In this document: positions 1-8,929 of the stretch, piece after piece
Layout of the letters: every line of letters begins with the position of its first letter
Position numbering within the stretch: position 1 is the stretch's first letter
From: Gleimia hominis
GTDB lineage: Bacteria > Actinomycetota > Actinomycetes > Actinomycetales > Actinomycetaceae
Direction: 5' to 3'
NCBI RefSeq assembly: GCF_032085515.1
Contig: NZ_JASXSX010000002.1
Span: 1 to 64,000, forward strand
DNA length: 64,000 bases
Notes under the pieces: generated by a model
What the model was told of the DNA's origin: nothing
The model's input: the letters and a program-made list of their open reading frames with translations, nothing else
The model's database searches: none
Position numbers and translations under genes: made by a program

Positions 1-493
1 AAACAAAAGAAAAAACAAAAACAAAAAGCAAAAAAAGCCAAGAAAACACACTATCAAGTTCACAAACAACCCCACCACACACAATGCGGTCCAAGCTTAA
101 TAGTTTGGAGCATCAGCGCAGGTAAGAATCCTCAAAAAATATCTGAGGAAGAGCCGTTAAAGGAAATGTTTTAGCCATTTCCGAACGACCCGGCCACTTA
201 CTCTAGCAACTCAGTTTCTTTCAGTCAACTTCGCTCGTTGTGAGCGTTGTGACATCTGTTTGCTATCGCAGTGACTTCCACCTTCGCAGTTCCGATTTCT
301 TCAGCGCTGCAACCGGCGGCGAGAAACAACATTACTCAGGTTCTACTTTTAACACAAATTTCTTTGCGGTGACAAGCACCACACCCTGTTTCCACTGCGT
401 GCATACCGTGGTGATTCGCTGCAAACACACGGGTTACGCCCGGTTACCTTAACAGCAGCATAGTCCTTGCGACTGCATGAAGATTACACGAAA
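1..493. other. no convincing gene; AT-rich left edge with two small hairpins
   Basis: The first ~50 bases are an A-rich purine run. Two short inverted repeats are visible: 130-134 with 144-148, and 162-168 (GGAAATG) with 176-182 (CATTTCC). A 70-codon open frame at 240-452 has no ribosome binding site and an unconvincing composition, so I do not call it. The stretch may hold the promoter or 3' end of a gene outside the window. Confidence 0.4.
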
Positions 494-527
494 TCGGGGT
501 GCGAACTAGGTATTGCTCGCACCCCGA
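494..527 (-). terminator. terminator-like hairpin after gatB
   Basis: An 11-bp perfect stem (494-504 with 517-527, TCGGGGTGCGA / TCGCACCCCGA) with a 12-base loop lies 23 bases past the gatB stop. On the minus strand it is followed by TTTCGTG, a weak U tract. It probably ends the gatCAB transcript. Confidence 0.7.
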
Positions 528-550
528 CCTTAGGTGTTCCGACTCGTCGA

Positions 551-2041
551 CTAGATCCGTTCCATAATCAGTTCACGCACGCGCCCAGCATCTGCCTGGC
601 CACGCGTAGCCTTCATGACCGGTCCAATCAACGCGCCCACGGCAGCCATCTTTCCGCCCCGGATCTTTTCCACCACATCCGGGTTAGCGTCCATGGCTTG
701 TTCAACCGCTTCAATTAAAGCACCGTCGTCCGAAACGACTTTCAAGCCACGCTTTTGCACTACTTCCGCGGGGGAACCTTCCCCAGCCAGAACCCCTTCA
801 AGTGCCTGCCGCGCGAGTTTGTCGTTCAAAGAACCGTCATCAACCAAGGCTTGTAGCTGCGCGAGTTGCTTCGGGGTAACGGCAAGCTCTGACAGTTCCA
901 CGTCCGCCTCTTTCGCGGTGCGCGAAAGTGATCCCATCCACCACTTGCGGGCAGCAGCCGGCGTGGTCCCTTCCGCTACGGTTTCCTCAATGAGGTCTAC
1001 TGCATCTGCAGATACCACGTCGCGCATTTCCATTTCAGTAAAGCCCCATTCTTCACGCAGTCGACGCCGACGCACTGCAGGTAGTTCAGGTAGCCCCTCA
1101 CGCAACTGCTCCACCCACTGCCTCGGGGGCGCTACCGGAACCAAGTCCGGCTCTGGGAAGTAACGGTAATCCTCCGCATCTGACTTCTCACGCCCAGCAG
1201 ACGTAGTGCCATCTTCAGCGTGATAATGCCGGGTCTCTTGGATCACCCGCTCACCACTAGAAAGGCGCGCGGCCTGCCGCGAAATTTCGTAACGAACCGC
1301 TTTCTCGATGGCGCGGAAAGAGTTCACATTCTTCGTTTCCGTCCGGGTGCCCAGCGGAGCATCCGGCGACTCACGTAAGGACACGTTGACGTCCGCGCGA
1401 ACGTTCCCCCGCTCCATCCGTGCCTCAGACACGTCCAGGGCTCGGAAAATATCGCGCAGCGTCTGCACGTACCGCGCTGCCACCTCCGGAGCGCGCTCCC
1501 CCGCTCCCTCAATAGGTCGGGTCACAATCTCTACAAGTGGTACGCCCGCACGGTTGTAATCCACCAGCGAGTAGTCCGCGCCTTGAATCCGCCCGTCAGC
1601 ACCACCGACGTGCGTGTTCTTCCCCGCGTCCTCCTCCATGTGGGCTCTTTCAATCTGAACTCGGAAGATTTCCCCATCCTCAAGTTCAACATCCAAATAG
1701 CCGTCAAACGCAATCGGTTCGTCGGACTGCGAAGTCTGGTAGGCCTTCGCCAAGTCGGGGTAGAAGTAGTTCTTGCGTGCAAACCGGCAGTGCTGCGCGA
1801 TCTGGCAGTTGAGCGCTAGGCCAATCTTGATTGCGTACTCCACCGCTGTGTGGTTCACCACGGGGAGGGAACCGGGGAGCCCTAGCGAAACTTCCGTGAT
1901 ATTCGTATTCGGCTCACCCCCGAACACGTTCGGGGCTGCGTCGAACATTTTCGTTTTTGTCCCCAGCTCCACGTGTACTTCCAGCCCGAGCACCGGGTCG
2001 AACTGTTTTACCGCATCCTGGTACTTCATTAACTTAGTCAT
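551..2041 (-). CDS. gatB: Asp-tRNA(Asn)/Glu-tRNA(Gln) amidotransferase subunit B
   Basis: GatB is the tRNA- and ATP-binding subunit of GatCAB, which converts misacylated Glu-tRNA(Gln) and Asp-tRNA(Asn) to the correct amide. The N terminus carries the family signature VLGLEVHVEL, then ARKNYFYPDL and YNRAGVPLVEI. The C-terminal part is the YqeY-like tail domain ending in GGKMAAVGALIGPVMK. The ATG at 2041 is chosen because GAGAGGA lies 8 bases upstream. An in-frame GTG at 2062 would overlap the gatA stop and add seven residues. About 496 aa, the usual length. Last gene of a gatC-gatA-gatB operon. Confidence 0.96.
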   Translation of the reverse strand: MTKLMKYQDAVKQFDPVLGLEVHVELGTKTKMFDAAPNVFGGEPNTNITEVSLGLPGSLPVVNHTAVEYAIKIGLALNCQIAQHCRFARKNYFYPDLAKAYQTSQSDEPIAFDGYLDVELEDGEIFRVQIERAHMEEDAGKNTHVGGADGRIQGADYSLVDYNRAGVPLVEIVTRPIEGAGERAPEVAARYVQTLRDIFRALDVSEARMERGNVRADVNVSLRESPDAPLGTRTETKNVNSFRAIEKAVRYEISRQAARLSSGERVIQETRHYHAEDGTTSAGREKSDAEDYRYFPEPDLVPVAPPRQWVEQLREGLPELPAVRRRRLREEWGFTEMEMRDVVSADAVDLIEETVAEGTTPAAARKWWMGSLSRTAKEADVELSELAVTPKQLAQLQALVDDGSLNDKLARQALEGVLAGEGSPAEVVQKRGLKVVSDDGALIEAVEQAMDANPDVVEKIRGGKMAAVGALIGPVMKATRGQADAGRVRELIMERI

Positions 2042-2055
2042 ATCCACAGTTCCTC

Positions 2056-3540
2056 TCACCACTGCGCCGCTGGGTTGTGTGGCTCCACGTCCGCAAAGTC
2101 TTGAACGAACGACGCCACCTTGTACATGAGCTCGTCTTTACGCGCCGGCGCCAACACCTGCAAGCCAACCGGCAGGCCATCTGACAATCCAACTGGGACG
2201 CTCACGCCCGGCACACCCGCAAGGTTCGCGGGTATCGTCGCAATGTCATTCAAGTACATAGACATGAGGTCCTGTGGTTTATCGTCAAAGCGGAACGCCG
2301 TGGTCGGCGACGTGGGAGTAGCCAACACATCCACTTTCTCGAACGCAGCCGCGAAATCGCGTTGCACCAGGGTGCGAACCTTCTGCGCGTTGCCGTAGTA
2401 CGCATCGAAGTAACCGGCCGACAGCACGTGGGTTCCCAAAATGATGCGCCGCTTCACCTCATCGCCAAACCCGGCCTCGCGCGTTGCCGACATCATCCGC
2501 TCCGCCGTCACCGGCCCGTCCTCAGGCAACACCCGCAACCCGAAACGCACGCCATCAAAACGCGCTAAGTTAGACGAGGCTTCAGCGGGCATAATCAGGT
2601 AATACGCCGCTAACGCGTATTCGAAAGACGTGCAATCAACTTCAACAATCTGCGCGCCACGTGCTTTCAGTGCTTCAACTCCGGCGTTGAAAGCGTCGAT
2701 AACCCCACGTTCATATCCTTCGCCAGTCATCTGCTTGACCACGCCGATGCGCAGACCCGATAGATCCTCACCCCGGTTCGCGACCGCTTCAGCCATCGAC
2801 TGGGGCATGTCGTTGAGCGACGTGGAATCTAGTGGATCGTGCCCACCCACAATGTCTTGCAGCGCCGCGGCATCCGCCACAGACCGAGCGACCGGCCCAA
2901 TCTGATCCAAGGAAGAAGCCATCGCCACCAGACCGTAGCGCGAAACCGCCCCATACGTTGGTTTAGCCCCCACCGTGCCGGTTACCGAACCGGGCTGGCG
3001 GATCGAACCACCCGTATCCGACCCCAGCGCAAGCGGCGCCATGTACGCAGCCACAGCGGCCGCACTGCCACCACCGGAACCACCGGGAATCCGCTCCGGG
3101 TCCCACGGGTTACCGGTACGCCCAAACGCGGACGTAGCGGTCGTGGACCCCATCGCGAACTCATCCATATTAGTTTTCCCCAGGATCGGCATCATCGCCG
3201 CCTGAACGCGTTTCACCACCGTGGCGTCATACGGAGGAATCCACCCCTCCAACATTTTCGACGCACACGTCGTGGGCATGCCACGCGTAACAATGTTATC
3301 TTTCAACGCGATCGGCACCCCGGCAAACGCCGGCAATTCCTCCCCGCGTTCGCGGGCGGCATCGACCTGGCGCGCGGTGGCTAACGCCCCCTCACGATTA
3401 ACAAACAAAAACGCGTGAATCTTCCCGTCAAAACGTTCAATCCGATCCAAACACGCCTGCGTCAACTCTTCCGACGTGATTTCCCCATCGCGAAGCATCT
3501 GCGCCATCTGCGTCGCAGTTTTCAAAAGGACATCCGTCAC
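2056..3540 (-). CDS. gatA: Asp-tRNA(Asn)/Glu-tRNA(Gln) amidotransferase subunit A
   Basis: GatA is the glutaminase subunit of GatCAB: an amidase-signature enzyme that releases ammonia from glutamine and channels it to GatB. The Ser-cisSer-Lys catalytic set is visible: Lys80 in VPIALKDNI, Ser155 in GGSGGGS and Ser179 in DTGGSI. It starts with GTG at 3540 behind GGGGAGGA, only three bases after the gatC stop. Its TGA stop lies just before the gatB start region, so the three genes look translationally coupled. 494 aa, normal for the family. Confidence 0.97.
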   Translation of the reverse strand: MTDVLLKTATQMAQMLRDGEITSEELTQACLDRIERFDGKIHAFLFVNREGALATARQVDAARERGEELPAFAGVPIALKDNIVTRGMPTTCASKMLEGWIPPYDATVVKRVQAAMMPILGKTNMDEFAMGSTTATSAFGRTGNPWDPERIPGGSGGGSAAAVAAYMAPLALGSDTGGSIRQPGSVTGTVGAKPTYGAVSRYGLVAMASSLDQIGPVARSVADAAALQDIVGGHDPLDSTSLNDMPQSMAEAVANRGEDLSGLRIGVVKQMTGEGYERGVIDAFNAGVEALKARGAQIVEVDCTSFEYALAAYYLIMPAEASSNLARFDGVRFGLRVLPEDGPVTAERMMSATREAGFGDEVKRRIILGTHVLSAGYFDAYYGNAQKVRTLVQRDFAAAFEKVDVLATPTSPTTAFRFDDKPQDLMSMYLNDIATIPANLAGVPGVSVPVGLSDGLPVGLQVLAPARKDELMYKVASFVQDFADVEPHNPAAQW

Positions 3541-3543
3541 GTC

Positions 3544-3840
3544 TTATTCCTCCCCTAGAATCTGCGGCACCCGGAACATACCATCTTGAGGTTCAGGCGC
3601 ACTCTTCAGCGTTTCCTCACGGTCCAAAGTTGGCTCAACCTCGTCCTCACGCCACACATTCTCGAGCGCAATCGGGTGAGATGTAGCTGGAATATCATCT
3701 TTAGCAACCTCCGAGACCTTCGCCACTGACTCGGCTACAACATCGAGTTCACCAGCGAAACGATCGATCTCTTCATCGGTCAGAGCAATATGGGCTAGCG
3801 CAGCAACGCGAGCCACCTCTTTTGAAGAAATAGTCGACAT
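3544..3840 (-). CDS. gatC: Asp-tRNA(Asn)/Glu-tRNA(Gln) amidotransferase subunit C
   Basis: A 98-aa protein with the GatC pattern: the N-terminal helix SKEVARVAALAHIALTDEE, a middle ALENVWREDE and a C-terminal stretch ending MFRVPQILGEE. GatC wraps GatA and GatB together and stabilises the complex. It is the first gene of the operon, so its upstream region should hold the operon promoter. An organism that keeps GatCAB usually makes Gln-tRNA, and often Asn-tRNA, indirectly. Confidence 0.95.
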   Translation of the reverse strand: MSTISSKEVARVAALAHIALTDEEIDRFAGELDVVAESVAKVSEVAKDDIPATSHPIALENVWREDEVEPTLDREETLKSAPEPQDGMFRVPQILGEE

Positions 3841-3866
3841 GTCCTCCAGTATAGAAGCTCACAAAC

Positions 3867-3908
3867 ACGCGCGGGTAACTGACCAGAAACGCGCATGGGT
3901 AACTGACC
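3867..3908. repeat. two imperfect 22-bp direct repeats upstream of gatC
   Basis: Units ACGCGC-GGGTAACTGACC (3867-3884) and ACGCGCATGGGTAACTGACC (3889-3908) differ by a two-base insertion. They lie between the divergent gatC and cardiolipin synthase-like genes. They could be a promoter element or one more of the window's short tandem repeats. Confidence 0.55.
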
Positions 3909-3969
3909 GGTCAAAGTGGACCCGCTGAGCACTGCGCTTGTCGGATTCATTCCCCCTTGGCAACAACGC

Positions 3970-3975
3970 TAGAGT
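3970..3975 (+). promoter_or_regulatory. -10-like hexamer for leaderless start of the PLD-family gene
   Basis: TAGAGT is followed by six bases and then ATG 3982. No Shine-Dalgarno-like sequence lies before that ATG. The spacing puts the transcription start on or next to the A of ATG, as in actinobacterial leaderless mRNAs. Inferred from sequence only. Confidence 0.4.
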
Positions 3976-3981
3976 AGACGT

Positions 3982-5286
3982 ATGAACCGCCGACTCCGTT
4001 CCAAAGTGGGGAAAGTCCTCACTAGACTGCCAAAACTGACTCGACTGCCAAAACCCGAACGCGCCCTACGCGTGGCAAAATACGTAGGATTGTCGGCGCT
4101 GGGCGTCCAAGCCACGCTGATCGCATCCCTACTGATAGTTGACGAGGTTCGTAAACGCCGCACCAGCCCGCGCAGCTTCCCAGCCCTGGACCCCATTGAC
4201 ACGCGCATTGCCGACAATACGATCACTACGTACACGGAAGCGCGCTCCCTATATAGCGACATGCTCAACGCGATTAACACGGCCGAAAAATACGTCTTTT
4301 TCGAAACCTTCCTGTGGAAATCCGACCGGGTGGGACAACGTTTTAAAGATGCGCTCATCGCAGCGGCAGACCGCGGGGTGCAGGTGTACGTCATTTACGA
4401 CGGGTTCGGTAACCTCGTGGTGGATCCGCGGTTCAAAATCTTTCCGAAGCACCCGAATCTGCACGTAGTTCGCGTCCCTGAGATCCGCACCGGACTGCTG
4501 GTTTTGAACCTGCGAAAAACCGGGCGCGACCACCGAAAACTACTCGTAGTTGACGGTCACATCGGTTTCGTCGGCGGGTATAACATCGGTAAACTCTACG
4601 CGGACGCGTGGCGGGACACGCACGTACGTATTGCCGGGCCAGCAGTGTGGGAGTTAGATAACGGGTTCGTGGACTTTTGGAACCTGTTTAAAAAGCGCAA
4701 TCAACCCACCCTGCAAGATCGCGGGGCCCGGCGGTGGAACCCCAGCATCTTCGCTGCGTTGAACCTCCCCTCCCACATGCTTTACCCCGTGCGGGGGCTT
4801 TACATTGACGCGTTAGACCGCGCTAGTGAAAAGGCGTTACTGACCTCCGCGTATTTTATTCCAGACGGTGAGATTCTCCGCGCCCTCATAAACGCAGCTC
4901 GGCGGGGCGTGAAAGTGCGCATACTTGTGCCGGAGCATTCGAACCACGTGGTTGCCGACTGGGTATCGTCGGCGTTCTTTGACGAACTATTAGCCGAGGG
5001 CGTGGAGATCTACCAGTACAAGCACACTATGATCCACGCGAAAACAGCTACCGTTGATGGCCACTGGTCCACTGTGGGAACCGCGAATATTGATCGCCTA
5101 TCTATGTTCGGGAACTTTGAGATCAATATGCAGTTCCACTCCACCGACTACGCGAAGGTGTTGCAAGACATTTTTGATAATGACTTGACCAACTCGAAGC
5201 GTTTAACTGCCGCTAGATGGGCTCAGCGACCCGTCTTACGACGAGTCGCTGAGAAGATTTTGAAACCGCTTGCGCCCCTCATGTGA
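3982..5286 (+). CDS. cls: cardiolipin synthase-like phospholipase D family protein
   Basis: 434 aa with two phospholipase D (HxKxxxxD) motifs: HRKLLVVD followed by GFVGGYNIG in the middle, and HAKTATVD followed by STVGTANID near the C terminus. The basic N terminus is followed by a hydrophobic stretch (YVGLSALGVQATLIASLLIV) that could anchor it in the membrane. This layout fits a bacterial cardiolipin synthase, which joins two phosphatidylglycerols, or a related phosphatidyltransferase; the substrate cannot be told from sequence. It is divergent from gatC and appears monocistronic. Confidence 0.85.
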   Translation: MNRRLRSKVGKVLTRLPKLTRLPKPERALRVAKYVGLSALGVQATLIASLLIVDEVRKRRTSPRSFPALDPIDTRIADNTITTYTEARSLYSDMLNAINTAEKYVFFETFLWKSDRVGQRFKDALIAAADRGVQVYVIYDGFGNLVVDPRFKIFPKHPNLHVVRVPEIRTGLLVLNLRKTGRDHRKLLVVDGHIGFVGGYNIGKLYADAWRDTHVRIAGPAVWELDNGFVDFWNLFKKRNQPTLQDRGARRWNPSIFAALNLPSHMLYPVRGLYIDALDRASEKALLTSAYFIPDGEILRALINAARRGVKVRILVPEHSNHVVADWVSSAFFDELLAEGVEIYQYKHTMIHAKTATVDGHWSTVGTANIDRLSMFGNFEINMQFHSTDYAKVLQDIFDNDLTNSKRLTAARWAQRPVLRRVAEKILKPLAPLM

Positions 5287-5321
5287 GCTCCCCGGCTTGT
5301 TACGCTGTGAGCTCCCCGGCT
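5282..5321 (+). repeat. 24-bp tandem repeat starting at the stop codon of the cls-like gene
   Basis: TGTGAGCTCCCCGGCT occurs at 5282 and again at 5306, a period of 24. The first copy contains the gene's own last bases and TGA stop, so the repeat looks like a duplication of the gene's 3' end. A third, degraded match (TTGCCGGCTCC) follows near 5330. Confidence 0.65.
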
Positions 5322-5394
5322 GGTTGCAGTTGCCGGCTCCGATCTGAGTTTGCAGGCGCTTGGGGTTTGTTAACCGTGCGTTAAACCGCGGGGC

Positions 5395-5643
5395 TTAGAC
5401 TACTCGACGGGCACGTGCTTTGCGGCGTTTGAGGGTGCGGCGTTCGTCCTCGCTCATCCCACCCCAGACGCCTGCGTCCTGGTTGTTGTCGACCGCCCAT
5501 TTGAGGCAGATTTCTTTGACCTCACAGGTTGCACACACAGCTTTTGCTTCAGCTGTTTGCGCGATGGCGGGACCGGTATTGCCGATGGGGAAAAACAGCT
5601 CCGGGTCAACGCTCAGGCAAGCGGCACGTGTACGCCAGTCCAT
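5395..5643 (-). CDS. whiB1: WhiB-family iron-sulfur regulator, WhiB1 type
   Basis: 82 aa with the four cluster cysteines in WhiB spacing (Cys9, Cys37, Cys40, Cys46), the tryptophan turn GVWGGMSEDER and a basic C-terminal tail (LKRRKARARR). The start MDWR, the segment DPELFFP-GN and the short length match the WhiB1/WblE subclass, which binds a 4Fe-4S cluster, responds to nitric oxide and contacts the housekeeping sigma factor. It is a single gene; 184 bases of non-coding DNA upstream leave room for its own promoter. Confidence 0.93.
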   Translation of the reverse strand: MDWRTRAACLSVDPELFFPIGNTGPAIAQTAEAKAVCATCEVKEICLKWAVDNNQDAGVWGGMSEDERRTLKRRKARARRVV

Positions 5644-5827
5644 TGTTTATGGCTCCTCCAAAATAAAAACGATCGAGACGTGCGCGTCCCGATCTGATCA
5701 TTGATTTCTTGCGACGCCTCAAGTTTTACTGAACTTCTCTTATGACGCAAGGGTTTTGAGCTTGTATCACATGTCTTTTAATGTGCAAATCCTCACGTTG
5801 ATTATTCACCTGGGACTCACTATTATT

Positions 5828-8677
5828 TTACGTCCAATATCGCAGCCAATTTTGTTCGCAAACGACCCACACGCGCTGGGGATTATGAGCGTGGGTCCGG
5901 GCGTAAAGCGGAGGCCGAAGCGCCCGCATTGCCGCACCTTCAACTTCCCCCACTATGGTGAGTGCACGCCCCATTTTTCGTGCAATTCCCTCACTTTGCA
6001 TGCCCAGTTCTAGCCCTGTGTATTTATGCAGTTCAACTTGCAGTTCCCCGGTTGCTTCCCGAGCGGTTTCCTCCACTGCTTCCGAGGTATACCCCAAGAT
6101 TATGAGGCTATCTATAGTCGTGTTTTCTGCCGTTTCCAAGAGCGCATCGACAGTTAGTGACGGAGTTCTTTCTTCGGGTTTTTCAGCTGCTTGCAGTGTT
6201 TTAACGGATGGTGACACTTGGGTTAATGCAACACTAACCGTTCGTATATGCCTCCAGCGCAAGGTCATGAGTGAGACGCCTGCTTTGGCGTCTTGTTCCC
6301 CACTGAGCGCCTCACACATCTGCACTTGGTAGCGATCCAACCCCGCGAGTTGCGCTTGGGTTGGGGTGATTGAGGCCAGTACGTACTGTAATTCTCTGGT
6401 GGTCAGCAGATCACTCGGGTCAAGGCCGACGATGGTTATGCCACTGTTTCGTTTTGCCCACCGCTTCCAAATACTTTTCCCACTGCCGTGCCCCCATTCG
6501 TCGTCCATGGCTTCAATGAGTGTGGACAGGTCTGGGATGATTATGGGGCGGTCGGTACCCCAGGCTCGTTCTAGCTGGTAGAGCGTGGCTTCTAAGTCTT
6601 CACTTTTGTCTACGCGCAGCACGGCGCGTTCACTGGCATGAACCTGGAGGTACTGGTTGATGTGCGCGATGGCCGCATTCTTTGAGTCGGGTTCGGCAAC
6701 TATCGCTACGGGCGCCTTGGGCAGCTTCAACGGCGTGTAGGCCCGCACTTGCGGGTTGTCCGCGAGCGCGAACGGTACCGCGGCATCTGCGGGCGTGAGG
6801 CTCAGTGTTTGTTTTACAAATTGTTCGCTCACTACCGCGGGGAGGGGTGGTTTCCACAGTGCGGCGCCGGCGTGGGTGCGGGGTGTCGAAACGCTGGTGG
6901 GGGCAACATCGCAGTACGCCCATTGGATTGTTTTTAATTGCCCGGTGTCGATTATGGCGCGTCCGGGAATGCGCGGGAGTTTTGCTGCGTCGTCGACCCC
7001 GAGGATGTCGAGGGACTGTGACACTTGAGCGGTTCGTAGGCAGATGCGTAGCGTCAGATTCGCGCGCATTTGTGCGGTGATTACGCCGCCGGGGCTTTGG
7101 GTACCGGCGATCAGGTGGATTCCCAGGGACCTGCCGCGCGCAGCCATGTCGACCAGGCTGTCCATTACTTCTGGGTGGGTGCGCACCACGGCGTGGAACT
7201 CATCGATGACCAGGAGGATTCGGGCGGGTGCGGAACCGGCTCTTTCCCATTCTGAGAGGTCGGCGTACCCGCGTTCGGACAGTTGGATTTCTCTTTGCCG
7301 AATCTCGTAGTCCAGGCTTTGGATCGCGCGGATCGCCAGGCGTGGGGTGAGGTCGGTGACGAGCCCGACGCAGTGTGGTAGCTGTGCGAGTTTGCTGAAG
7401 GTGGCCCCGCCCTTGTAGTCGAATAGGACGAGTTGGAACTGTTCTGGTGGGTAATACCGTGCCATTTGCATGATCCAGGTTCGCAGTGCCTCAGATTTTC
7501 CAGAACCAGTAGTGCCAGCTACCAGTGCGTGGGGGCCGTCGCGCACGATGTCTAGCGTGTCGATGCCCGCACCAATCGGAACTGCCAGTGACCCCGGTTC
7601 AGCCTTGATAGCGGGAAGCTCTGATACCTGCAGACGAGGTGGCAGCGTCTGTTCACGAGCAGATTGTTTGAGCGCCGTATTCGCGGTGGTTATGGGCGGC
7701 GGACCAGCAAGTTTTAGAACCACGCGTGCGTTTGGCATTTTCCCTATTCGTGCGAGTGTTTGCGCACCGGATTTTACGATGAGGCACTTGCTTCCGCGTT
7801 CCTGTAGTTCCGCGTGGGTCACGGTGCAGTCCCACAGTCCACGGTGCCTGGCTTGCAGTAAAATTTGGTGGGCAATCCACAACTGCCACGCTTCCATTTT
7901 CTCGCCCAACACAGAAATCGACGCACCCCAGGCGATGTGAGTGTCTCTGCGGCGCGGGCGTTTTCTGCGGCACATCAAGATTGTGAAAATGTAGCGGCGT
8001 TTGAACTCCGGTTCAATGTTCAAGTTCAGGGGGAGCTGGTTCTTGAGATTGCTTGGATTCTCACTGTGTTCAGATGCTTGTAGCTCTAGTGCTTGGTGGG
8101 TGGCTAGGAGGGGAACGTGCCAGATGTGACTGCGCCGAGCCAGGGACCAGTAGAGGAGTGAGAGCAGTATGGCGGCAATAAACGCTGCTGCGCCCCAGGC
8201 GGAGATGAAGCGCCACAGCAGCCACCCGATGCTCAGCAGGGGGAGGAAGTAGAAGAGTTTCTGCCAGGTGAAACGCGCTCTCTTGGGGCCTTGCAGCGCG
8301 TCAACGACCACGGGGATTGACACTTCTAGGCCAGACACTTCCCATTGGAAAAGGTTTTTGCCGATTCCAATTACCCCTCCGGTTTTTATGTGTGCGCGTG
8401 TGCGGCGGCGCAGCCAGTACCGGTTGTAGGCAAATCCGGGGAGGAATCGAAGTGGTTTGCCGCTATAGGTACCGTTGACTGACTGTTTGTCGATAACCTG
8501 CATGTGCATTCGCCGTCGGGTTAAATGCACTAAGACTTCGCAGTGTTCGCGAGACACTTGCGGGTCTGTTATGGGAGTTCCGGATCGGCCTAGCGTCAGT
8601 GCCTGGTTGGCGTGCACCGGTATCACGAGGCCGCGGTCTGGCCCGTCAATGCACGTTAGATACGTAACTTCTGGCAT
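5828..8677 (-). CDS. FHA domain/two-TM/FtsK-SpoIIIE ATPase, EssC/EccC-like but orphan
   Basis: 949 aa. Residues 1-115 look like a forkhead-associated domain (GRSGTP, then VSREH, then VNGT). Two adjacent membrane segments lie near 141-160 and 162-180. An FtsK/SpoIIIE ATPase domain has Walker A GTTGSGKS at 388-395 and Walker B ILLVIDEF near 490. The C-terminal third resembles a second ATPase module without a Walker A. FHA-TM-TM-FtsK is the order of the type VII secretion ATPase EssC. However, no WXG100 protein, EccB/D/E or mycosin is nearby and only one intact ATPase domain is present. DNA or protein translocation is inferred; the substrate is unknown. Confidence 0.8.
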   Translation of the reverse strand: MPEVTYLTCIDGPDRGLVIPVHANQALTLGRSGTPITDPQVSREHCEVLVHLTRRRMHMQVIDKQSVNGTYSGKPLRFLPGFAYNRYWLRRRTRAHIKTGGVIGIGKNLFQWEVSGLEVSIPVVVDALQGPKRARFTWQKLFYFLPLLSIGWLLWRFISAWGAAAFIAAILLSLLYWSLARRSHIWHVPLLATHQALELQASEHSENPSNLKNQLPLNLNIEPEFKRRYIFTILMCRRKRPRRRDTHIAWGASISVLGEKMEAWQLWIAHQILLQARHRGLWDCTVTHAELQERGSKCLIVKSGAQTLARIGKMPNARVVLKLAGPPPITTANTALKQSAREQTLPPRLQVSELPAIKAEPGSLAVPIGAGIDTLDIVRDGPHALVAGTTGSGKSEALRTWIMQMARYYPPEQFQLVLFDYKGGATFSKLAQLPHCVGLVTDLTPRLAIRAIQSLDYEIRQREIQLSERGYADLSEWERAGSAPARILLVIDEFHAVVRTHPEVMDSLVDMAARGRSLGIHLIAGTQSPGGVITAQMRANLTLRICLRTAQVSQSLDILGVDDAAKLPRIPGRAIIDTGQLKTIQWAYCDVAPTSVSTPRTHAGAALWKPPLPAVVSEQFVKQTLSLTPADAAVPFALADNPQVRAYTPLKLPKAPVAIVAEPDSKNAAIAHINQYLQVHASERAVLRVDKSEDLEATLYQLERAWGTDRPIIIPDLSTLIEAMDDEWGHGSGKSIWKRWAKRNSGITIVGLDPSDLLTTRELQYVLASITPTQAQLAGLDRYQVQMCEALSGEQDAKAGVSLMTLRWRHIRTVSVALTQVSPSVKTLQAAEKPEERTPSLTVDALLETAENTTIDSLIILGYTSEAVEETAREATGELQVELHKYTGLELGMQSEGIARKMGRALTIVGEVEGAAMRALRPPLYARTHAHNPQRVWVVCEQNWLRYWT

Positions 8678-8929
8678 GGGCCTATTGCACCGCTTTGGGA
8701 GGCCTAAATACCTGCCCGGCCTAGTTTCCTGTGGTTACTAGAATGCTGTGGATAGCGCTTGTCCACAAGCGGATTAGATAAACACTCCGAAATTGTGTGC
8801 TTGCCATGCTTCGCGAAACACGATTCGCTAGCCCTACGCGTACCGAGTGTCTTTGCACAGCCGTCGTGATGCGCACCGACCTAGAGTTAGGAGTTCATAA
8901 ATGTTGGTGAATGGGGAACAATAGTTGTT

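Noticed and set aside
240..452. 70-codon open frame at the left edge
   Set aside because: No ribosome site, odd composition (Ser/Thr/Phe/Cys-rich) and no resemblance to a protein.
5828..8677. chromosome-partition FtsK
   Set aside because: Lacks the four-helix N terminus and the gamma DNA-reading domain; FHA and two-helix layout fits EssC-like proteins better.
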